DNA from: an uncultured Collinsella sp.
Lineage (GTDB): Bacteria > Actinomycetota > Coriobacteriia > Coriobacteriales > Coriobacteriaceae
Assembly (NCBI GenBank): GCA_900757185.1
Contig: CAAEMX010000015.1
Location: 42,995 to 106,994, forward strand
Length of the DNA stretch: 64,000 nt
Direction: 5' to 3'
The notes below the pieces were generated by a model. That model had not been told where the DNA came from. It made no database searches and worked only from the letters and a program-made list of their open reading frames with translations. Both the position numbers and the translations under genes were made by a program. This document shows positions 48,276 to 57,002 of this stretch, in pieces (positions within the stretch are counted from its first letter, which is position 1; every line of letters starts with the position of its first letter).

Positions 48276-50078
48276 TTAGGCCTTCTTGCGACGATAGAGC
48301 ACGAAGCCGCAGACACCGATGATGACGACGGCGCCAACGGCCATGGCGGCCATGTTGTTGCCCTCGGACTTCTCCTCGGTTGCCTCTTCCTTAACCTCGG
48401 GCTCGGCTACATCCTCATCGGAGAGGGCCTCGTCGGCGTAGGTGATGGACTCGACCAGGCAGTCGTTGTCGGCATCGTAGTCGCTCGGGACGAACTTCTC
48501 GGAGAAGTCGCCCTTCTTGAGGTAATCGCGCATTTCCTCGAGCATGGCCTTGCACTTGACATAGGTGTTCTTGGTGGCGGCCTTGCCGGCCTTGTTGGCC
48601 AGGGCGGTGCGGGCCTCGGTGTCCTTGGCGGCCTGCATGGCCTCGTCGACGGTCAGGTTCTGCTCAATGAGCTCCTTCTGCAGGGCGTCGAGATAGGCGC
48701 GGACGCCGGTAGCGCAGTTGTCGCGGTTCTCATAGGCGAGCGTGTTGATGTCCATGAGAACGTAGTTGATGGAGTTCTTGGGCTCCTCGTTGTTCACAAC
48801 GTCTTCCTCTTCACAGTGATCGAAGGAGACATCCTGATCGCTGAAGTAGGGGCTGACCTCGGTGAGCAGTGCGGAGTAGAAGGGGATAGCGACGGAGAAC
48901 TCGGCGTTGGAGAGCATCTCCCACTGGATGGTCGCGATCTCGGGGTCCATGCCCTGACGGATCTGGAAGGTGTGGATCTCGGTGTTGCGGTTGGAACCAA
49001 TGGCATAGGCGCCGTCGGTGTTGGCGTTGAGGCCGGCGACATTCTCGCCACGAGTAGCAAAGCTGCGGATCATCTCAAAGGTGTTCCAGTCGGACTTGCC
49101 GGGCTGGAAGAACAGGGGCTGCATCTCGTGGACCAGGGCGCCGGTCGTGGCGCGAGCATCTTCGCGCTCGTCCTTGACGATCTCGTAGTCGGTGCCCTCG
49201 GCAAGCGGAGCCATGAAGTAATCGCGGCCCTGGATATAGCGCGACCAAGAATGCATGGCATTCTCGCTAATTTCCTCACCGTAGGTCTGGGCAACGTCGA
49301 ACTGGCCGTCATCGAAGTACTTGGCAAAGCCCTTTTCTTCGGGCATGGTCTGAATGTCCTTGGAGTGGAGGCAGTTCTCGGTGTCGTCGAGGTTAACCTT
49401 GTAGTTAAGGTTGCCGATGTTGGGGTTGACCGAGGCGATGTCATCGGCGAGCTTCATGGCAATCCACTGATGGCCAGAAAGTCCGGCGAACAGCCAGGTC
49501 TCGTTGTTGTCGGCGATGATGATCTGGTCGTTGGTGCAGATGCCCTGCTCGTCGACCAGGCTTCCGAGGAGCTCGACGCCCTTGCGGGCCGTGGCGCTCT
49601 CGCCCAGGATGACGCTGGCGTAGTTGTACTCACCGATGCCGGTCTCCTCGGTGAGGGGGTCGGCCTCTTCGGCCTTCTCGTTGTAGGAGGTGCTCAGCGT
49701 GGCAGAGCAGGAGACGCCCTTCTCGTTGATGCCAGCCTCGGAATAAGCGTCATAGCGATCTTCCCACTGAGAGGGGTTGTCGCGAACGAAGGTGTAGCGA
49801 TACGTGGGGCCCGTGGACTTGTACTCAAAGCCGGATTCGAGCGAGGTGTACTTGCTACCGTCCTTGTGCGCGGGCTCAATGCCAAAGTGCTTGATATAGC
49901 GCGTGCTAAAGTCCTCTGCGCGGCCGTAGTACGTGTTGCCGTCTGCCGTGAGCTTGCTGCCCATGTAGATCTGGGTGCAGGCGAGCGCCGAAGTCGGCAT
50001 GGCCATAATGGCCGCTGCTCCAAACGCAAGGCCGCAGCCGAGCTTTTTGAGCGTGTTGACGGGATGAGTAAACCTCAT
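48276..50078 (-). CDS. Surface-anchored C69 family dipeptidase
   Basis: The 600-aa protein has a signal peptide ending AMPTSALA, so the next residue, Cys, becomes the N-terminal nucleophile of a C69/PepD-type Ntn hydrolase (CTQIYMGSKLTADGNTYYGRAEDFS). Further family features are NEKGVSCSATLS, NDQIIIADNNETWLFAG and the GMDPEIATIQWEMLSNAEFSVAIPFY region. The C-terminus has a membrane segment (AAMAVGAVVIIGVCGFVLYRRKKA) that anchors it at the surface. Start 50078 follows GGGAGGG. It likely releases amino acids from peptides outside the cell. Confidence 0.88.
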   Translation of the reverse strand: MRFTHPVNTLKKLGCGLAFGAAAIMAMPTSALACTQIYMGSKLTADGNTYYGRAEDFSTRYIKHFGIEPAHKDGSKYTSLESGFEYKSTGPTYRYTFVRDNPSQWEDRYDAYSEAGINEKGVSCSATLSTSYNEKAEEADPLTEETGIGEYNYASVILGESATARKGVELLGSLVDEQGICTNDQIIIADNNETWLFAGLSGHQWIAMKLADDIASVNPNIGNLNYKVNLDDTENCLHSKDIQTMPEEKGFAKYFDDGQFDVAQTYGEEISENAMHSWSRYIQGRDYFMAPLAEGTDYEIVKDEREDARATTGALVHEMQPLFFQPGKSDWNTFEMIRSFATRGENVAGLNANTDGAYAIGSNRNTEIHTFQIRQGMDPEIATIQWEMLSNAEFSVAIPFYSALLTEVSPYFSDQDVSFDHCEEEDVVNNEEPKNSINYVLMDINTLAYENRDNCATGVRAYLDALQKELIEQNLTVDEAMQAAKDTEARTALANKAGKAATKNTYVKCKAMLEEMRDYLKKGDFSEKFVPSDYDADNDCLVESITYADEALSDEDVAEPEVKEEATEEKSEGNNMAAMAVGAVVIIGVCGFVLYRRKKA

Positions 50079-50163
50079 AATCCCTCCCAACCGTTGAAAC
50101 CCCGCGGAACCGTGCAGGATTTCAGCTAATAAATACATCTATTAGCCTATCGGAAGTCTAAAG

Positions 50164-50192
50164 AGTATTCATCTATCTTGATGAAATACTCG
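50164..50192. promoter_or_regulatory. Operator-like repeat upstream of the C69 peptidase
   Basis: GAGTATTCATC and GATGAAATACTC form a near-perfect inverted repeat. Further half-sites GATGAACGG and GAATACTCATT follow within 60 bases, in an AT-rich 230-base gap between this gene and the terminator at 50311. A regulator binding several sites is likely. Confidence 0.5.
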
Positions 50193-50310
50193 ATGAGCGT
50201 CCTAAAATATGCGATGAACGGATAAGAATACTCATTTTGAAGCTTTAGTTAAATAAAGGCACCCTGCAATTACTGCAGCTGGATAAAGCGCCTTGCACGA
50301 GTCGCAAAGA

Positions 50311-50350
50311 AAAATCCCCCGCTGTTTGGCAAATGCATAAACAACGGAGG
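50311..50350 (-). terminator. Terminator after the small membrane peptide
   Basis: On the minus strand CCTCCGTTGTTT pairs with AAACAGCGGGGG (two wobbles) and is followed by ATTTTT. Confidence 0.7.
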
Positions 50351-50386
50351 ATACGAGAATTGGATGAATATCATACCAATGTGGAA

Positions 50387-50479
50387 TTACTTCTTCCGGC
50401 GGTGGATCACGTTGATCGCATAGCCGACGAGCATGGCCAGAACAATGACGATAAAGCCGAGCAGGGGATTGTCATTCAT
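50387..50479 (-). CDS. Small single-helix membrane peptide (30 aa)
   Basis: AGGAGG lies 5 bases before the ATG at 50479. The product starts MNDNPLLGF, has one hydrophobic helix of about 18 residues and ends in a basic VIHRRKK tail. It sits 9 bases downstream of the lipid kinase gene and upstream of a terminator, so it is in the same transcript. No known family; such small helices often modulate a partner membrane enzyme. Confidence 0.7.
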   Translation of the reverse strand: MNDNPLLGFIVIVLAMLVGYAINVIHRRKK

Positions 50480-50488
50480 GGGGTCCTC

Positions 50489-51406
50489 CTATTTTCCGAG
50501 CGGGGAGAATTCGTCGACGATGAGGTCGAGGCATTGCGGAAGCGCGCGGGCTCCAAAGACGCCCGAGTTGCTGGAGATGATTTCGCCATCGAACTGCATG
50601 CCCAGCGACGGCGTGCAGGTGATCTTGGCTTCTTTGGTCTGAATGATCTTGAACTGCGGACGGCCGAGCACCTTGCCGGCGGGGTCGAGCGCGGCGGTGA
50701 TCACGGTGGGCAGGAGCTGGACGGTTTTTACGGGCTCGATGACCGCGATGTCGACCATGCCGTCGTTCATACGGCAATCGGGGAACAGGTTGATGTCGTT
50801 TTGAATGACCGAGGTGTTGCCGGCCATGCAACAGATGCCATCGAGCTCCTCGACAATGCCGTCATGCTCAATCGTAAAGTGCGCCACCGTGGGGTTGGGC
50901 GTGGCGAGCGCCGACAGGAAATAGGCGATCTCGCCGATGTCGTTTTTGGCGGGGGCGGCCTTCATCATGATCTCGGCATCGTAGCCCGAGCCGGCGATGA
51001 TGATAAAGCCGTGGCGCTTCTCGTTGCCGTTCTCGTCGAGCCAAAAGAGCTCGCCCATGTCCGTCTTGACGGTACGGCCGACGCGGCAGGCCTTGGCGAG
51101 CGCCGCGGCCTCGGGGGCGTTGCCAATGTTGTTGAAGAACAGGCAGGCCGTGCCGGAGGGGAAGACGAGCGTGGGGACGCCGCATCCGCGCATTTGGTCG
51201 AGCACGTTGGAGACGGTGCCGTCGCCGCCCGAAATCACCACGCGGTCGAACTCGCGCACGTCTGCCACGGCGTCCTCGGGTTCCATGCCATCGCCGATAA
51301 AACGCATCACGACCTCGTCGCCGCCCTGCGCGAGGGCGTGCGTGAACGCGTAGATTTCATCTGAGCTGGGGCCCGATGCCGGGTTGTGGATGATAAGGCA
51401 GCGCAT
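50489..51406 (-). CDS. DagK/YegS family lipid kinase
   Basis: The 305-aa protein has the diacylglycerol kinase catalytic pattern: LIIHNPASGPSSDE, VVISGGDGTVSNVLDQM with GGDG, FPSGTACLFFNNIG, and the conserved AGNTSVIQNDINLFPDCRMNDGMVDIAVI. It phosphorylates diacylglycerol or a related lipid. It shares its transcript with the 30-residue membrane peptide encoded next. Confidence 0.85.
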   Translation of the reverse strand: MRCLIIHNPASGPSSDEIYAFTHALAQGGDEVVMRFIGDGMEPEDAVADVREFDRVVISGGDGTVSNVLDQMRGCGVPTLVFPSGTACLFFNNIGNAPEAAALAKACRVGRTVKTDMGELFWLDENGNEKRHGFIIIAGSGYDAEIMMKAAPAKNDIGEIAYFLSALATPNPTVAHFTIEHDGIVEELDGICCMAGNTSVIQNDINLFPDCRMNDGMVDIAVIEPVKTVQLLPTVITAALDPAGKVLGRPQFKIIQTKEAKITCTPSLGMQFDGEIISSNSGVFGARALPQCLDLIVDEFSPLGK

Positions 51407-51504
51407 ACTTACGTTCCCGTTCTGTGACTAACCGAGTATAGTTGTAGGGCAATGCCGATATCCTACCCGTGTTTTTCGGGCCTAACCTTATTCGATGGGT
51501 TGAT

Positions 51505-52638
51505 ATGTACATTTCCACACATCAGGCTCTGCTCGACTTTTGTCAGCGCGCCCACGAGTTCGACGCGATTGCCGTCGATACCGAGTTTTTGCGCGAGCGC
51601 ACGTTCCATCCGCGCCTGTGCCTGGTTCAGATTGCCACCCCTGCCGAGAGCGTCGCGGTCGATCCTCTGGTGATCGACGACCTATCGCCGCTGGCAGAGC
51701 TTATGGCCGACGAGAGCGTGACCAAGGTCTTCCACGCCTGCTCGCAGGATATGGAGGTTATGCTCCATACCGTGGGCGTGCTGCCGCGTCCGATATTTGA
51801 CACACAGGTCGCCGCCGCCTTTTTGGGCGAGCGCCAGCAGATTTCCTACGGCGCGCTCGTGCAGACGTTTTGCGGTGTCTCATTGCCCAAGACCGAGTCG
51901 CTGACCGATTGGTCGCGCCGCCCGCTGACCGACAAACAGATCGAGTACGCGATCGATGACGTCAAGTATCTGATCGTCGCCTATACCGAGATGATGAGTC
52001 GCCTGCGCGAGCTGGGCCGGGTGGACTGGGTGCTCGACGAGTTGCGTCCGCTGGCCGACGAGTCGCATTATCGCGCCGATCGTCACGAGGCGTTCCGCAA
52101 GGTCAAACGTATCAATTCGTGCAGCCGCCACCAGCTGGGTATCGCGCGCGAGCTCGCCGCCTGGCGCGAGGACCGAGCCGAGCGCCGCAACATCCCGCGC
52201 AAGTGGGTCATGTCCGACGATACGCTGCTGGCGCTCGTCAAGCGCAATCCCGTGCGCGTCGAGGAGTTCCGCAGCATCCGCGGCACCGACCAGCTGGGGG
52301 AGCGCGATGTGGACGGCGCGCTCATGGCCATCAAACGCGGCGCGAGCTGCCCGCACGACCGCCTGCCGCTCATGGTGCGCGGGCATCGCCAGATTTCGCC
52401 GGAGTTGGAGAGCGTGACCGACCTTATGTATGCGCTGATTCGCTTGGTCTCCGAGCGCTCGGGCGTGGCGACCTCGGTCATTGCCTCACGCGATGACCTG
52501 GCCGACTACATCGAGCATCCTGAGCAAAGCCCCCTGCGCGAAGGCTGGCGTTTTGAGCTTGTGGGCTCGCGCCTGGACGATCTACTCTCGGGCAATATGG
52601 GACTCACCGTGAAGGACGGCAAAATCGAGCTCCTGTAG
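51505..52638 (+). CDS. rnd: Ribonuclease D
   Basis: The 377-aa protein has the DEDD exonuclease motifs: IAVDTEFLRERTF (DxE), FHACSQDMEVM, FDTQVAAAFLGERQQISYGALVQ, and DWSRRPLTDKQIEYAIDDVKYL, followed by an HRDC domain (SRHQLGIARELAAWREDRAERRNIPRKWVMSD). It trims 3' ends of tRNA precursors. Start 51505 (MYIST) is chosen; the 5' extension to 51469 lacks a start with better site. Confidence 0.88.
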   Translation: MYISTHQALLDFCQRAHEFDAIAVDTEFLRERTFHPRLCLVQIATPAESVAVDPLVIDDLSPLAELMADESVTKVFHACSQDMEVMLHTVGVLPRPIFDTQVAAAFLGERQQISYGALVQTFCGVSLPKTESLTDWSRRPLTDKQIEYAIDDVKYLIVAYTEMMSRLRELGRVDWVLDELRPLADESHYRADRHEAFRKVKRINSCSRHQLGIARELAAWREDRAERRNIPRKWVMSDDTLLALVKRNPVRVEEFRSIRGTDQLGERDVDGALMAIKRGASCPHDRLPLMVRGHRQISPELESVTDLMYALIRLVSERSGVATSVIASRDDLADYIEHPEQSPLREGWRFELVGSRLDDLLSGNMGLTVKDGKIELL

Positions 52639-52702
52639 GGAAGCCTAACCGCTTGAATGGGTAGAATGCCTCCAACGTGTAGCTCGATTCGGAGGAATTC
52701 GC

Positions 52703-53407
52703 ATGCCTTATTACTATGGATACGGCTTTGGCATCGACCCGCTGTACCTGCTGGTTGTTCTTGTCTGCACAGTGCTTGGCCTTGCCGCGCAGAGCTATAT
52801 CAACTCGACGTACAAGACGTGGTCTAAGGTGCGCTCGGACGGCGATACGGGCGCCACGGTCGCTCGTCGCATGCTCGATGCCAACGGTTGTAGCGCCGTG
52901 GGCATTAAGGGCGTTGCCGGCGAGCTTACCGATCATTACAACCCGCAGGACAACAACCTGTACCTCTCGGATGCCAACCGTTCGGGCGGGTCGGTCGCAA
53001 GCGTTGCCGTCGCCTGCCACGAGGCGGGCCATGCCGCCCAGCGTCAAAGCGGCTATGCCATGATGAAGGTGCGCACCGCCTTGGTCCCCGTCGTCAACTT
53101 TACCCAGAACACCTGGACGATCGTGCTGCTCATGGGCCTGTTCATGAACATCGCGGGGCTCACGACCCTCGCGCTGGTCTTCTTCTCGTTTAGCGTGCTG
53201 TTCCAGCTGGTTACGCTGCCGGTCGAGATTGATGCCAGTCGCCGCGCCGTGGCGTATATCGAGCAGTCGGGCATGAGTTCCAAGCAGGTCAACGGTGCCA
53301 AGAAGGTGCTGACGGCAGCCGCGCTTACCTACGTTGCTGCAGCGCTCACTTCGATCATTCAGCTGCTCTACCTGATGGCTCGCTACAACAGAAACTCCAA
53401 CCGATAA
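52703..53407 (+). CDS. Membrane zinc metalloprotease, YugP family
   Basis: The 234-aa protein has membrane segments at both ends and the zinc motif AVACHEAGHAAQ (HExxH) near residue 112, with PYYYGYGFGIDPLY at the N-terminus and NLYLSDANRSGGSVASVAV before the motif. This matches the YugP/DUF peptidase membrane family. Function in membrane protein turnover is likely. GGAGG precedes the start. Confidence 0.85.
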   Translation: MPYYYGYGFGIDPLYLLVVLVCTVLGLAAQSYINSTYKTWSKVRSDGDTGATVARRMLDANGCSAVGIKGVAGELTDHYNPQDNNLYLSDANRSGGSVASVAVACHEAGHAAQRQSGYAMMKVRTALVPVVNFTQNTWTIVLLMGLFMNIAGLTTLALVFFSFSVLFQLVTLPVEIDASRRAVAYIEQSGMSSKQVNGAKKVLTAAALTYVAAALTSIIQLLYLMARYNRNSNR

Positions 53408-53420
53408 CAAATTGGCTTGA

Positions 53421-53454
53421 CAGGCGCCGCGGAGATTTGTGTCCCCGCGGCGCT
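53421..53454 (+). terminator. Hairpin after the zinc protease gene
   Basis: CAGGCGCCGCGG pairs with CCGCGGCGCTG. No T tract, so termination is uncertain. Confidence 0.4.
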
Positions 53455-53522
53455 GTACTATGTGTTGGACTTGAATTTGCGCAGGGCCGGAGCCCATGTG
53501 CACGATGACGAAAGGAGGCTGC

Positions 53523-54974
53523 GTGGCAGGCTGGAATCTAACCGGCACTAGCGTTTCCGCCGAGTTCGACGGTTCGGGCGAGCAGGAGCGCAAAGAGCTC
53601 AGCGTGAGCCAGGCGGTAGAGATCGCTGCCGGTGCGCTCGATGCCATTCCGCGGCTGAGCGTCCTGGGCGAGGTCACAGGCTTCCGTGGCCCCAATGCCC
53701 GAAGCGGCCACTGCTACTTCCAGATTAAGGACGATTCGGCCGCCGTTGACTGCATCATCTGGAAGGGCGCCTATCTTAAGCGTACCTTCGATCTGCGCGA
53801 CGGCATGCAGGTGAGCTTTAAGGGCAGCTTCAATCTCTACAAGCCTACGGGTCGCATGAGCTTCGTCGCCCGCTCGTTCTCGCTGGCGGGGGAGGGCCTG
53901 CTGCGTCAGCAGGTGGCTCAGTTGGCCGAAAAGCTGCGTCGCGAGGGTCTGATGGACGAGGCGCGCAAACGTCGCATTCCGGTGTTTTGCTCGCGCGTGG
54001 CAGTCGTCACCTCGCTTTCGGGTGCCGTAATCGATGACGTCAAGCGCACGCTGCGTCGCCGCAACCCGCTCGTCGAGCTCGTCTGCGTGGGTGCCAAGGT
54101 GCAAGGCGAGGGTGCGCCGGCAGAGCTTATTGAAGGCTTGCGCCGCGCCGCTGCCATTACGCCGGCACCCGATTGCATCTTGCTGGTGCGCGGCGGTGGC
54201 TCCTTCGAGGACCTCATGACCTTTAACGACGAGGAGCTTGCCCGCGCGGTGGCGGCTTGCCCCGTGCCCGTGGTGACGGGTATTGGGCATGAGCCCGATA
54301 CCTCGATCTGCGATATGGTGAGCGACCGTCGCGCTTCCACGCCAACGGCAGCGGCAGAATCGGTGGCGCCGGCTATGACGGAGTTGGCCGACGTGCTCGA
54401 GACGCGCCATCAGCGTCTGGGCGCCGCGATGGCTTCGATGATCGGGTCGGATCAGGTCGATCTGGAAATACTCGACCAACGCGGTCGTCGTGCCTGGGAC
54501 ACCTATACGGCTCGCTTAGGCGATGCACTCGATGCGGCTGCGTGCCGCCCGTGCCTCAACGACCCAACGTTTATGGTCGAGCGTCGCGAGTCTGAGCTTG
54601 CCCTGACGGCTGATCGTCTGTCCGGCGCCATAACGCGTTCGGTTGGGGCCTTCCGCTCCAACTTCGAACGTCTGCCCGAGCGCTTGATCGCAAGCACCTC
54701 AGGACTCGATGGCAAACGCCATGCGCTCACGCTCGCGAGTTCTCGCCTGGAGCATCAGGGGCGCACAATGCTCAGCAAACCCGCGTCCGACCTGGGCCGA
54801 GCTGCCGCGTCGCTCGATGCCCTGTCGCCGCTCAAGGTGCTTGCCCGTGGCTACTCCATCGCGTACAGCGATGATGGTGTGGCTACGAGCGCCAAGACCT
54901 TTAAGCCCGGCGATGCCATCCGCGTGCGCATGGCAGACGGCAACGTGACGGCAACGGTCGATACGGTCGAGTAA
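53523..54974 (+). CDS. xseA: Exodeoxyribonuclease VII large subunit
   Basis: The 483-aa protein has an N-terminal OB fold (AIPRLSVLGEVTGFRGPNARSGHCYFQIKD, DCIIWKGAYLKR) and the XseA nuclease region (VAVVTSLSGAVIDDVKRTLRRRNP, DCILLVRGGGSFEDLMTFNDEELARAVAACPVPVVTGIGHEPDTSICDMVSDRRASTPTAAAE). The start GTG 53523 follows AAAGGAGG; ATG 53496 lies before that site. With XseB it degrades single-stranded DNA. Confidence 0.9.
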   Translation: MAGWNLTGTSVSAEFDGSGEQERKELSVSQAVEIAAGALDAIPRLSVLGEVTGFRGPNARSGHCYFQIKDDSAAVDCIIWKGAYLKRTFDLRDGMQVSFKGSFNLYKPTGRMSFVARSFSLAGEGLLRQQVAQLAEKLRREGLMDEARKRRIPVFCSRVAVVTSLSGAVIDDVKRTLRRRNPLVELVCVGAKVQGEGAPAELIEGLRRAAAITPAPDCILLVRGGGSFEDLMTFNDEELARAVAACPVPVVTGIGHEPDTSICDMVSDRRASTPTAAAESVAPAMTELADVLETRHQRLGAAMASMIGSDQVDLEILDQRGRRAWDTYTARLGDALDAAACRPCLNDPTFMVERRESELALTADRLSGAITRSVGAFRSNFERLPERLIASTSGLDGKRHALTLASSRLEHQGRTMLSKPASDLGRAAASLDALSPLKVLARGYSIAYSDDGVATSAKTFKPGDAIRVRMADGNVTATVDTVE

Positions 54975-55016
54975 GCCGCGTTTCATAGCGATAAACCTTT
55001 AGGAAAGGAAACAGAT

Positions 55017-55283
55017 ATGGCAGAGAAGACCCCGGTCGAGCAGCTTACGTACAAGCAGGCTTCGCAAGAGCTGGAGCTCATCATCCGCAGCCTTGAGTCG
55101 GGCGATATGGAGCTCGAGGAGTCGCTCGAGAGCTACACCCGCGGCGTCGAGCTCCTCAAGAGCCTGCGCACCCGCCTGTCCGATGCCGAGCAGAAGGTCT
55201 CGGTGCTCCTTAAGGACGTTGACGGCAACGACGTGCTCGCCGACGGCGAAGCCGCCAACACGGACGACAACCTCTCGTTCTAA
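55017..55283 (+). CDS. xseB: Exodeoxyribonuclease VII small subunit
   Basis: The 88-aa helical protein (YKQASQELELIIRSLESGDMELEESLESYTRGVELLKSLRTRLSDAEQKV) matches XseB; it binds several copies to XseA. It follows xseA with a clear AAAGGAAA site. Confidence 0.9.
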   Translation: MAEKTPVEQLTYKQASQELELIIRSLESGDMELEESLESYTRGVELLKSLRTRLSDAEQKVSVLLKDVDGNDVLADGEAANTDDNLSF

Positions 55284-55332
55284 CCATCCCGACCAAATAT
55301 AATTATCTTGGTCTGTGAGAAAGGAACCAACC

Positions 55333-55668
55333 ATGTGCGATTGCATCTTTTGCAAAATTGCCAACCACGAGATCCCCTCGACCGTTGTCTATGAGGACGA
55401 TCAGGTCATCGCCTTCGACGACCTTAACCCCCAGGCGCCGGTCCATACGCTCGTGATCCCCAAGAAGCACTACAGCGACATCGTCGACAACGTGCCGGTC
55501 GAGACCATGGGTGCCATGGCTCACGCCATCCAGGAGGTCGCCAAGGCCAAGGGCTTGGAGGACGGTTTTCGCGTCATCTCCAACAAGGGTGTCAACGCCG
55601 GCCAGACCGTCATGCACTTCCACATGCACGTCCTCGGCGGCAAGAACCTGGGCGAGAACCTGCTCTGA
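55333..55668 (+). CDS. HIT family nucleotide-binding protein
   Basis: The 111-aa protein starts CDCIFCKIANHEIPSTVVYEDD and ends with GQTVMHFHMHVLGG, the HxHxHxx nucleotide hydrolase triad. This is the HinT-type purine nucleoside phosphoramidase family. Start 55333 follows GAAAGGAA; the frame begins further upstream at 55315 without a site. Confidence 0.88.
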   Translation: MCDCIFCKIANHEIPSTVVYEDDQVIAFDDLNPQAPVHTLVIPKKHYSDIVDNVPVETMGAMAHAIQEVAKAKGLEDGFRVISNKGVNAGQTVMHFHMHVLGGKNLGENLL

Positions 55669-55728
55669 AAACGGCTCACACGACGTTTTCGTCGCCGGTT
55701 GAGACCATCTTTTCTCTGCTAATGCTAA

Positions 55729-55762
55729 CCCGGAGATGCCTGTTCAAGTGGGTGTCTCCGGG
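55729..55762 (+). terminator. Hairpin after the HIT gene
   Basis: CCCGGAGATGCC and GGTGTCTCCGGG form a long stem (one mismatch) before TCGTTATTTG. Confidence 0.65.
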
Positions 55763-55863
55763 CTCGTTATTTGTTGCGAACCGGTGACAATTCGAATTCA
55801 CATGAGTAGCCAGGTCGCGGCCGATCTACGCTAACGCCTTGAAATCGAGTTAAGGATTGTTTG

Positions 55864-56760
55864 ATGAATTTGTCGCAATTGGAGTACCTCGATGCCGTTG
55901 TAAGGCTGGGCGGTGTTCGCCGAGCAGCTTCTGCGCTTCATGTAACGCCGCAAGCCGTCTCGGTCGCAATTAAAAAACTTGAATCCGAACTGGGCGTTAA
56001 GCTGATTGATCGCGCAGGGCGTGAGACCGCCCCCACTTCAGAGGGAAGAGAATTCGCTCGCCGTGCTCAGGACGTTTTGAACCAGATTGATGGGCTCAAG
56101 CATTTTGCCAGCCAAGATCTTCGAGGCGTTTCTCCTGATGGCCACTTTCGACTTTACGTTCCTTGTCTGCACGGTAGGGGCGAACTGTTTTCTGACGATT
56201 GCTACGATAGGTTTGTAGAGGAGCATCCTGAGATCCACCTAGACGTCTGGCATCAGCCGAGTGCGGCATGCTTTGAATCATTGATGATGGGCATTTCGGA
56301 TGCCGCCGTTTCGTTTGAAGAACCTCGCGACGATAGTTTGCATTACAAAAATCTCGGAGAGAAGAGCCTTAAGGTACTTGCCTACTCCGACCATCCCTCT
56401 TTATCCCGTTCGATTCGAATCGAAGACCTCTTTGACGGCAGGGTTGCCGTTCCCATTAACTTGGGACCTTGTTTGACTGCCCTTTCAAAGTGTCCGGAAA
56501 CTCAACTTCATGATTTGAAATTCCGTGACGTGGAGTATTCGAACCTCGAGCAATGCCGTTTTCTAAGTTCAGGAGGAAGAATACTCGCGTTTTCTGGCTC
56601 CCAGATCTGTGCAGAAAACTCATCAATCTTGGAACTCGACATTAGCGCTTCTAAAGAGTGCTACCTTCCGGTCTATTTCTGTTATAGAAAAAACGAATGG
56701 ACGGAAAGGCATCGTACTGTGTTTTGGCATCTTATGAAAACTCTATGCGATATTAGATAG
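55864..56760 (+). CDS. LysR-family regulator of the second RiPP island
   Basis: The 298-aa protein has the LysR HTH (LSQLEYLDAVVRLGGVRRAASALHVTPQAVSVAIKKLESELGVKLIDRAGRETAPTSEGREF) and a C-terminal substrate-binding-like domain. ATG 55864 follows AAGG. The gene points towards the peptide gene 110 bases downstream, and the whole island shares AT-rich codons. It is the likely pathway switch; the inducer is unknown. Confidence 0.8.
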   Translation: MNLSQLEYLDAVVRLGGVRRAASALHVTPQAVSVAIKKLESELGVKLIDRAGRETAPTSEGREFARRAQDVLNQIDGLKHFASQDLRGVSPDGHFRLYVPCLHGRGELFSDDCYDRFVEEHPEIHLDVWHQPSAACFESLMMGISDAAVSFEEPRDDSLHYKNLGEKSLKVLAYSDHPSLSRSIRIEDLFDGRVAVPINLGPCLTALSKCPETQLHDLKFRDVEYSNLEQCRFLSSGGRILAFSGSQICAENSSILELDISASKECYLPVYFCYRKNEWTERHRTVFWHLMKTLCDIR

Positions 56761-56870
56761 GTGCAGGGTAAAAATTATTTGTCGGTCTCTTCCTTCTAAT
56801 TGACGGTTTTCGGGTTATTTTCCATTCAAGCGATCGCCATGTTCTGATGACAGGATAGAAAGGATTGCGA

Positions 56871-56948
56871 ATGACTCCCCTTAACAAAACAAACACCGAC
56901 GTAAGCTCTGAACGCGTTGTCTGTATGTACAACGCTTGCAAAGCTTAG
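56871..56948 (+). CDS. Candidate RiPP precursor peptide (25 aa), second island
   Basis: AAAGGA lies 6 bases before the ATG. The 25-residue product begins MTPLNKTNTDVSSE and ends RVVCMYNACKA, with two Cys separated by four residues, a Met-Tyr pair, Asn and a terminal Lys-Ala. The N-terminal half is polar and leader-like; the last 11 residues are a plausible core. A terminator follows, then two radical SAM/SPASM genes. SPASM enzymes commonly install thioether or carbon-carbon crosslinks in such peptides. No homologue is known to me; the gene is too short for standard callers. Confidence 0.7.
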   Translation: MTPLNKTNTDVSSERVVCMYNACKA

Positions 56949-56961
56949 CCTTGACGCGAGG

Positions 56962-56990
56962 GGCGGCTCATTTCTGGGCCGCCTTTTTTT
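56962..56990 (+). terminator. Terminator between precursor peptide and radical SAM genes
   Basis: GGCGGC and GCCGCC pair around a 10-base loop, followed by seven T. It lies 13 bases after the peptide stop and before the first enzyme gene at 57003. Partial read-through would make peptide far more abundant than enzymes. Confidence 0.85.
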
Positions 56991-57002
56991 GAAGGGGATC
57001 AA

